Source: Isoetes taiwanensis (taxonomy: Eukaryota > Streptophyta > Lycopodiopsida > Isoetales > Isoetaceae). From it: DNA of 64,000 nt. The notes beneath the pieces are model-generated. The model was not told the origin of the DNA, searched no databases, and saw only the letters and a list, made by a program, of their open reading frames with translations. The stretch covers positions 122,001 to 186,000 of the forward strand of contig JAJEKV010000048.1 in the NCBI GenBank assembly GCA_021234155.1, in the 5' to 3' direction. This document shows positions 55,849-64,000 of this stretch, in pieces. The first letter of the stretch is position 1; every line of letters begins with the position of its first letter. A program made the position numbers and the translations under genes.

Positions 55849-56650
55849 AAGCGAAGCTTGATCCTTGCATTCCACAGCATCAAACTTCATGTCGGTTAGG
55901 CAGTTCGAACAACACCAACCGACAACAGGGTTGACTAGCAGTTTACTGGCAACAGCCAGTTTGGAGCGGTTTTTGGCATATTCTCAAAAACCCTGTTAGA
56001 AAGAGAGAGAAAAGTATTAAGCGGATGCACAAGTGGACGAAAGTAGCATTCCTAATTACAGCCATAAGGTATGCCATAAATTGGTCAAGCACTAAGTTGG
56101 TGGACATAAATATGAACACCAAGAATGATAGCATCCATACAGAACCATGCTGTTGGACATTCATGGCTTGCCGAACCAGTTATTAGCTATAAATGGGTCA
56201 AAAAGAAGGTTAGCTTGTATCCATGCAGCAAACGATTTAAGCTAGAAGCTTGATCCTTGCATTCCACAACATCAAACTTCATGCCGGTTAGGCGGTTCGA
56301 ACAACACCAACCGACAACAGGGTTGACCAGCAGTTTACTGGCAACAGCCAGTTTGGAGCGGTTCGCGTATTCTCAAAAACCCATATGAGCAAAGGTTTGC
56401 CCCCCTAGGGGCAACCCAAAAAGGTCCTTGTTAGAAAGAGAGAGAAAAGTATTAAGCGGATGCATAAGTGGACGAAAGTAGCATTCGGATTCCTAATTAC
56501 AGCCATAAGGGTATGCTATAAATTGGTCAAGCACTAACTTAGTTGGTGGACATAAATATGAACACCAGGAATGATAGCATCCACACAGAACCATGCTTGC
56601 CGAACCAGTTATTAGCTATAAATGGGTCAAAAAGAAGGATAGCTTCCTCT
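55849..56650 (+). repeat. 392-bp tandem duplication carrying a P-family repeat
   Basis: Copy 1 (55,849-56,220) and copy 2 (56,241-56,650) share GCTTGATCCTTGCATTCCAC, CAACACCAACCGACAACAGG, AGCAGTTTACTGGCAACAGC, TATTCTCAAAAACCC, AAAGTATTAAGCGGATGCA and GCTATAAATGGGTCAAAAAG. Copy 2 keeps the full P palindrome (TTTGCCCCCCTAGGGGCAAC near 56,395), which copy 1 lacks. Copy 1 therefore lost about 40 bp there, or copy 2 gained it. Confidence 0.8.
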
Positions 56651-57240
56651 TATAAGATCGAACTTCCATCATCGGTAAATTTTGTCTGGAAAACTCCAAC
56701 ACCAAGTGTTGTCTCTGGGCATCTTATAATAGATCTGTTGGTATGTTCAGTGGATCATCATATTCTTGGGAGCACGAGTTTGTTGACGCAAACAAAATGT
56801 CTTAAATGATGAACAATATTTTATTTTTTTGGTTAAGCACATGGCGGGGCAACATTTATGAGGTCAAAATTGAGTGAGACCCATTTAATGTGGTTGATCC
56901 AGATATAAAGTCCATGCCAAAATCAATACTAGCTGGACCAACAAACAGTAAAAGCAGAGTCTGACATTCTCATGCATGCATGTGGAGAGTGCACAACACC
57001 CCGTTGATGTTGATCCCATTTCTGAGCAGGGAAGGCCATGCGGATCTGTGCCCAACAGAGCTCATGGGCCCCGTGTTTCATTTGGAATGTTTCAACCTGT
57101 AGATGTCAAATCTCTAAATTAATCCTTTCCATTATCTGGACTTTCTGCTTCGATTTGATGATATTATATAGAAGGTATGCTAACTGGGCTGTTCTTCTCT
57201 CATAAACCTATTTGATTTCATATAGCAAATTTGGTTTTAT
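56651..57240. other. Upstream region of the FAAH gene
   Basis: No other gene seen. It probably holds the promoter and 5' leader of the FAAH gene, but I cannot point to a convincing TATA box or start site. Confidence 0.4.
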
Positions 57241-60200
57241 ATGGCTCTCAAGTGTATGCCTCCAGTTGAGGAAGTCATAAAAGAACGTGTGAAGTACGTT
57301 CCGATCAAAATTACTGGTAAGCATTCTAATGCATATGTTATGGGAATTACAGGGATCAAATGCATTCATGTAATATACTTCTCATTTGGGAGAGTCTATA
57401 TAGCACCAAAATGCACCGGGATTATGCTGAGGATTTTGGCTTGGGCAGCAGAAATGCCCGTGCTAGGAAATATCATAAAGTGGTACTTCATGAGGAAGAA
57501 CAGGTTGCCGCAGGTACAGCTTACTTAAATTGCTACACTTGATCATGGTCTTTTTAATGATTTTGATATTTGCAGACGCTATCGGAGATCTTAATTCCAG
57601 ATGCTCCTATGTTTCTGCCAGAATTTTCTGCAGACGGTAAATATCTCTAGGATTCCTTGCCTAGGCTCGCATTTATTTACATACATTCCACTTTATTGGT
57701 GCAGTATTAAAGGAGCCCGCAACAAGTGAGCTTCATCAAGATCTGGAACTAGCTTCTAAAGTAGCTATAGCAGTTGAATGTCTACCCATGTACTCAAAAT
57801 GCACAGAAGGATTCCCCTTCTTGTTTTGGACAATAAGAGATTATGCTGATGCCTACAGAAGTGGAAGTATCACACCATTTGAGGTGAGGGCTCATATCAA
57901 TCAGCAGAGTTTAGATTAATCACTGAACTATATAATCTGTTCAAGAATAGGTTGCAGAGCGTTTCATAACAGCAGTACATGATTCTGAGAGGCAATCTCC
58001 ACCTATGTCGTTTTTTATATCCTTTGATATTGACAATGTACGTGCTCAAGCTGCCGAATCCACAAAGCGGTTTGCTTCAGGTAGTTTCTGTCATCTTTCA
58101 ATTTTTAGAACAGAGTTTGTGCCTAGATCAGCAATGAACTTAGTGCTGATCCATGTATGTGCTTAAGCAAATTAGCATGATATACAATTGCCTGCAGTAT
58201 AATGCTCTACTGAGTGAGGATGATCGAGATGCGCATTGTCTGGTTCTTGAGTAGTCTTTTAACCAAGTTCTAACATGTTAATGCAAATCACACATGGTGA
58301 ATACAAAAAAGAAGTTATTGTCCACTTATTGCTTCACATTTGCAATGATACCTAGGGTCACCAATGTTCCTCCTATATTACCTGTCTCCTGTAAGGAACA
58401 TGTTGTGCTTCCTGCTTTTGTTGGTCACTAAGGGTACGGTTCATTGAACTATTGATGCGTTTGCATGCAGGGGCACTCTTCCCATTAAGCAGCTTGTAAA
58501 TTTGTGGATATTCCATGTGCAAAATGCTGCTCAACATTGTCTGTGCCTGTTTAAGTGGATCTCTGAGAAGATTTTAGAGTTGTCACTTCTGTAACGTCCA
58601 ATTAGCTCATATTTTGACCAGCCACTTGTGATTTGTGGTGTGCAGGATGTCCATTGTCTGTTTTGGATGGAATTTTGGTTGCAGTAAAGGATGATATTGA
58701 TTGCCTTCCATATGAAAGCAAGGGTAACGATATTATTTTTCTTATCCATGCAAAGGTAACAGAGCTAACTTGCTTTTGCTTCAACCATTTAGGTGGAACC
58801 ACATGGCTGCACAAATTCAGAGAAGTGAAAAGGGATGCAGTTTGTGTATCGAGGTTACGGGATTGTGGAGTGGTGTTTGCTGGGAAAACCAATATGCATG
58901 AACTTGGAATGGGAACAACAGGCAGCAATCCTCTATATGGGTATCGTAATAGTGTCTAGCATGTTTTTCTTCGACACGATAGGAGTATATTACATTAACA
59001 GCTTAGAGCACTTCCATGTTGTCTTTTTCTACATATACTTTTTACTTTTGTATGGTTCCAACGTGGAATAACAAAAGTGAATGTTGTAAATCCTTATTCT
59101 GAGTTCACATACCTTTTGCAGAAGATAGGCGGTTCTATCTTTGAAACAGAACTGTTGTTACTGTAGATTGTGATGTCCGATTCTCATCATTTGGGATTTA
59201 CTAATGCAAAGTGATTGGTTGATTAGGACTTCCCGGAATCCATACAACACAAATAGATATACGGGAGGTTCTTCGGCAGGGTCAAGCGCTGTTGTTGCTT
59301 CTGGTCTCTGCCCTGCAGCTCTTGGCACAGATACTGGAGGTATTCCAAGAATTGTACTTCCTTTGTATGGGACCTGAAGCTCCAGACCTGAAGCTGCAAA
59401 ATGTGACATATAGTTTAACTTAATATGCAGGCTCTATACGGATACCAGCAGCATTATGTGGGATGGTTGGTCTAAAGAGCACCTTTGGCCGTATAACTTG
59501 CTCTGGGTAGGTACACCTGAAAGGTACAAGGACAGTACACGTTGACTGGTTTTTTTAAAATGGCTTGCAGGTTGCTACCTGTTGGATATACCATGCTTTC
59601 AGTGGGTCCCATAGCTGCAACAGTTGAGGACGTATTGCTTCTGTATGTTCGGTTCATCTTAATCCTATTAGAAGAAATCTGCATACTAAGTAAACGATGA
59701 AGAAAACTGGAAATTGACACAATCCCATTTTGCAACTCTTAGAGATAAATGATCATCAGTAAAGAGATCTGCTTTTCCCCAAAAAAGGAAGGCAAAGTAG
59801 ATTGTGAAAGGTTTACGATCCCTAAGTACATTACTTCCATTTTTCTGCTAGCTCCCTTGTTTATCCTTCTCTGTCAATCCCATGAATACGTGAATGAGTA
59901 ATTATGCAGTGCTGATATATGAAGAGATATTCACAAATTCACTTGCAGCGCTCTCGCTAAAACCAGCAAGGTGCACTTAATTGAAGGATAATAATGTCTA
60001 GCTAAGGCCAAATTAACACGGCAGCCAGTGGGATGTAAATGTGGTTTATGTCATTTCTTAAATTGTCTATAAGTATGGGTTTTTGCTTTATTCTGATAGT
60101 AATACGCATACGGAGTTACGCTTATCAAATTCTAAGTAGTGCTGTTCATCCTGCTGATTCCTGTTAATGCGTGTGCTAGTGGTCTCCTTATGCTATTGGA

Positions 60201-62045
60201 TGTTTAACATGCAGTTATTCAGCCATGTTGGGCAGCCAAGATGGTGATGTTCTATGTTCACATCCCGTAAGTGAATCTACTAAGATTGTCTTGCTTAGCA
60301 ATTAAGTTAGTCTGTTTTTGGCTGGTATATGTGATTGGCTCTAAAGCTGTAAGTGAATGTCAGCCACCAGCTCGTATGCCGATTCTGCGGAAAACTTCTG
60401 CTATTGGAGATTTGAAACTAGGGAGGTACACGGATGTGCGTGAGAGTCCAAACCTTTAATACTGTTACTGACATCATGATAAGATATGGGTATTGACTGC
60501 ATATGTTCTATGCCTGTTTAGTGGTTTTTTGATTCCAGCAATGACGTTAATGAAGTTTGTGACAAGGCATTGCATATCCTTGAGAAAGCGTATTCTGTAA
60601 AAGTAAGACATGATTTATACTAACTAATAAATTTCAACTCTCAACGGTTTTTTGGTTGGTCAAGGGTGATTTGCTCATTCTCGTGTATTTGTGCTGTAGA
60701 TAATGGAGATTGATATACCTGAATTAGAAGAACTGCGGAATGCTCACCTAATCACAGCAGGTTCTGAAATATTGTCTTTCCTGAGCACATATTATAAATA
60801 TGGGTGAGTTTTACTTGAGGCATAGTAAATCCATTTGTTGCATTTCTACATCTGAAGTCGCAAAATGATTACAGGATGAAGAAGACTAGTTATGAATCTC
60901 GTGTAACTTTAGCTTTCTTTGAGTATTTCAAATCTAATCTCTATGTCAATGCACAACGGCTAAGGTAACCTTTTTAAATTCTTGAGTTGAAGGTAATACA
61001 TTTTGCAATTTAGATTAACCTGCAGAGAAAAATAAACTTAGTTGATGAAACAACACTTTTGTTCTAGTCCTAATCTCGCGTAAACTCGTGTTAAAATGCT
61101 GGTTACTATATTTGGAATTTCTTCTTTGAAATTTTTTATTCTGAATCAGTATGATCTTTGCTAAGTAGTGGTTTCATCATGATGCTTGTTGCAATATGGC
61201 AAATCATTATGCTTTCTAGATAAACATATACATTTACAATAATTTCGATTGTTATATTATATAGTGATTGTCTATTGAAACACCCTGTGAAACTTGAATA
61301 TTTTGTTGTCTATCGTTTGACCTTTGGTTTCAATAGACGGAGGCTATTGTTCTACCATATGGAGATATTTAAGACGGTTGACATTATTGTAACACCAACA
61401 ACAGCGTAAGCAGCAAACATTATGTAATATTACTTTTACTCTTTTGCTTTGAAGCTATACTGAAATTGATGTGTTCTTTTGGCTCTTAAACAGCATAACA
61501 GCACCCCTTATATCCTCTGGAGCACTTGACACTGGAGAAAGCGACCTCGCAACTAGTGGTTGCCTGATGTTTATTTTTTTAACCTTTCTTTTACGTTAGA
61601 AACTTAGTTGCTGCCGCGTTTTTTCTTTTCCCATAGGAATGTGCATTTGCTTTGCAGTGATTCTGATGATTTAATGCAGGGAAACTTATGCGCTTCGTAT
61701 TGGCAGCAAATTTTCTTGGCTTTCCAGCAATAACCATACCTGTAAGAATTCGGTTAAGGCAAACTATCCATATCTGTAAATATACGGTTAACGCAAAACT
61801 ATCCCCTATCTACAATGATCATAAGAATCGCTGTTGTAAAGGAAGCACGTCAAATTTGTAACGTTCTGCATGTGGGATAAATAGTAGACAAAATGCGGAT
61901 TAGCCATAGAATAGAATAGAATAGTTTTTGCTGAAGTGCGCTTTTGTAGGTTGGGCATGACTCCGAAGGACTACCAGTTGGGTTGCAGTTAATTGGGCGC
62001 CCATGGCAAGAAGCCTCATTACTGCGCTTGGCTTTTGCATTTGAG
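57241..62045 (+). CDS. FAAH: Fatty acid amide hydrolase, 3' end outside window
   Basis: Nineteen exons join in phase to 569 codons: 57241-57316, 57404-57513, 57576-57636, 57705-57883, 57951-58080, 58646-58723, 58793-58940, 59227-59339, 59431-59506, 59571-59642, 60215-60266, 60364-60425, 60539-60602, 60700-60803, 60875-60964, 61337-61405, 61494-61558, 61680-61741, 61950-62045. This is the amidase-signature enzyme that hydrolyses N-acylethanolamines, membrane-associated in plants. The Ser-cisSer-Lys triad is visible: Lys200 ([10 protein letters not shown]), the cis-Ser in [12 protein letters not shown] (276/277) and nucleophile Ser300 ([12 protein letters not shown]). [13 protein letters not shown] and [14 protein letters not shown] also match. 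The start aligns with the plant FAAH N-terminus. The exon at 60,364 has an alternative donor 10 bp later, but only the one chosen keeps phase. About 20-40 codons should remain beyond the window. Confidence 0.9.
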
Positions 62046-62380
62046 GTACGTCTGACTTTGCCAAAACTAAGCTTGTAGGCCCTTGCACAATATAGAAGTT
62101 GCGTCTCGATTTTTGTCCATGGTGCATTCTGGTGATACACGTGGCGACGCCAATATCGCGGAATAGAATTTGGGTCCCCTGATTCCCCTTTACCTCCTCT
62201 TCCGGTTTTCTTTAGTGTTTTCTTTTAGGGTTCTGACCGGCTGGTCTTAGGGTTTCGACCGCCGCAAACTGCCCCTCAGAAGACAAGGAAACATGTGCTC
62301 TTCCGGATGCTCCATCTTTCCCGTCATCGATCTTGTAGCAAAGTTCGGTTGTTGGGATTTTGAGCCACAGATCCTGAACC

Positions 62381-62855
62381 TGGCTGCCCCAAGCTTCAAA
62401 TCGAGCTCAACCTTTCTCACCGTGGATCTATGCCCGGACAATACACAGAACAGCCTTTGATACAGACTGAACAAATGGAAGCTCCGCAGGCAGGGGCCCG
62501 TCCCTGCTCTCCATATCTAGTAGTGCCGCTCCCCCTTCAGATATTTTATCTAGATTTTAGCTGCTAGCATGGAATCGACCAGTTTGTTGAAGGAAATTTG
62601 GAAACTTTGCGAGGTCAGGACTTTGAAACAAGGCAGTTCTTCATAGTTTCTCATAGAAGCATACGTTTTTTTGCCTTGCAATTGGATTTTGGATTTTCTT
62701 TACCCTCCAAGCAAAATCGATTTCCAACCACTATATTGTAGGGGAACTGCTGTTGGTCTGCCATTCCGGCACACGGGAGACCTGCTCCCGGCTACTGCCG
62801 GTCGCAGGGCCCCTCCCTATGTGTCGAATGGCATCCCAACTGCAGTTCCCCTATA
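62381..62855 (+). repeat. Left arm of large inverted repeat in FAAH intron
   Basis: Reverse complement of 63,525-64,000, with few mismatches over about 475 bp, and perhaps longer since the right arm runs off the window. Landmarks are GACAATACACAGAACAGCC, GATATTTTATCTAGATTTTA, GGAATCGACCAGTTTGTTG and CCTCCAAGCAAAATCGAT. The arms enclose about 670 bp of AT-rich spacer (62,856-63,524) with no gene. Confidence 0.9.
62739..62855. repeat. Small palindromic element nested in the arm
   Basis: At the inner end of the arm lies a 115-bp unit with its own inverted ends TAGGGGAACTGC(T/A)GTTGG / CCAACTGCAGTTCCCCTA. Its centre is GC-rich (GACCTGCTCCCGGCTACTG). The other arm has the matching unit at about 63,525-63,643. 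So each arm of the big fold-back ends in a smaller fold-back. Confidence 0.75.
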
Positions 62856-63524
62856 CATTAGAAACATTAAAGAAATGAGAAACATTAAGGAAACTATGTA
62901 GATGTGCGCAGATATATGTGCAAACGTTGTACAGTCGCATTTTGATCAGTAGTACCCATGCATATGTCGTTTAAAAATTACACATCCAATATGCATGCCA
63001 AACAAATATGCAACCTAAATCCAATTACATGCGAAATTGACCTGCTTAAAAACTTGTTTCTAGGTACACTAAGATCAGCCCGACCAATGTTTCACCCTAA
63101 GATCAATATACAATTCCAGTATATGTTTAATAATTTTAGACTTGCTACCCGTACAGAGGGATTATGGATTAACAATAGTTATAACTTTCTGTGTGTTGTA
63201 AAAGAGGCTTATTGATCAAGTACGGAGTTCAGATGATTATTCAATTAATAAATGACAAATTCGGGCTCTTTGAGTTTGGGATACCACCTCTCTAATCAAT
63301 GGATTGCTATCAGAAAACCTCCTAACATTCCTTAAACAGTTGGGTATTTGAAGTGCATCTTCCTTATAGAAAAATACATGAAAATCTTTGGGAAAATATT
63401 CTCCCAACGCACAAACTCAACTGGAAACTATTCATTTTCCAATCGGAAAAAACTTTACCTCAGAGTTCTCCCAGTGCTGGCAATACACGATAATTGAAGA
63501 GATATTTTTGCACACGTCTTGATG

Positions 63525-64000
63525 TATAGGGGAACTGCAGTTGGGATGTCATTCCGGCACATAGGGAGGGGCCCCGCGACCGGCGGTAGCCGGGAGCGGG
63601 TCTCCCGTGTGCTGGAATGGCAGACCAACTGCAGTTCCCCTACAATATAGAAGTTGGGGATCGATTTTGCTTGGAGGGTAAAGAAAATCCAAAATTCAAT
63701 TGCAAGACAAAAAAACGCATGCTTCTATGAGAAACTATGAAGAACTGCCCCGTTTCAAAGTCCTGACCTCGCAAAGTTTTCAAATTTCCTTCAACAAACT
63801 GGTCGATTCCATACTAGCAGCTAAAATCTAGATAAAATATCTGAAGGGGGAGCGGCACTACTGGATATGGAGAGCAGGGACGAGCCCCTGCCTGCGGAGC
63901 TTCCATTTGTTCAATCTGTATCAAAGGCTGTTCTGTGTATTGTCCGGGCATAGATTCATGGTGAGAAAGGCTGAGCTTGATTTGAAGCTTGGGGCAGCCA
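63525..64000 (-). repeat. Right arm of large inverted repeat (runs off window)
   Basis: Begins TATAGGGGAACTGCAGTTGG and continues to the last base of the window, matching the left arm in reverse complement. The outer end of the element and the last FAAH exon must lie further right. Confidence 0.9.

Noticed and set aside
62739-62901. 76-codon open frame across the nested palindrome
   Set aside because: It lies within the inverted repeat, has no domain, and is explained by the GC-rich fold-back.

Overview
This is a window of land-plant nuclear genome. Its recognisable genes are plant types: a fatty acid amide hydrolase with many short GT-AG introns, DYW-class and P-class PPR fragments, a CCR4-type deadenylase fragment, a UBP-type deubiquitinase fragment and a glycoside hydrolase family 1 remnant. 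The mix of short introns, abundant repeats and DYW-PPR debris would fit a fern, lycophyte or other non-seed plant, but the species cannot be fixed from the sequence. No rRNA, tRNA or CRISPR array was found.

Layout. 1-11,892 is repeat-rich: a small three-exon gene of unknown function (2,766-3,289), a fold-back MITE, a roughly 1.1-kb repeat (R1) and a long purine-rich stretch without genes. 11,893-22,689 is a 10.8-kb DNA transposon bounded by a perfect 30-bp terminal inverted repeat. It holds a decayed transposase, two further decayed coding regions and several arrays built on the word CACCACAT or its complement. 22,690-39,822 is mostly non-coding, with small repeats, a candidate 870-bp inverted-repeat element, a minisatellite, one Ty3/gypsy scrap and a decayed GH1 gene on the minus strand. 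39,823-50,553 is a mosaic of gene fragments (PPR-DYW, CCR4, UBP, P-class PPR and unassigned exons), with two copies of one dispersed repeat (P family) near its edges. In the middle sits an intact six-exon gene for a Crypton/DUF3504-like tyrosine recombinase (46,277-48,389). 50,554-57,240 is repetitive: a 968-bp hAT-like element with a clean 8-bp target duplication, an inverted copy of R1, a gypsy RT fragment and a 392-bp tandem duplication. 57,241 to the end is the FAAH gene; its last visible intron holds a large inverted repeat that runs off the window.

Only two genes look intact and functional: the tyrosine recombinase-like gene (complete, all exons in phase) and FAAH (19 exons in phase, catalytic triad present, last exon not seen). 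Most other coding traces are decayed. The best candidates for something undescribed are the tyrosine recombinase gene in a plant, the 10.8-kb transposon with its CACCACAT arrays, and the in-frame PPR-CCR4 junction inside the gene-fragment mosaic.
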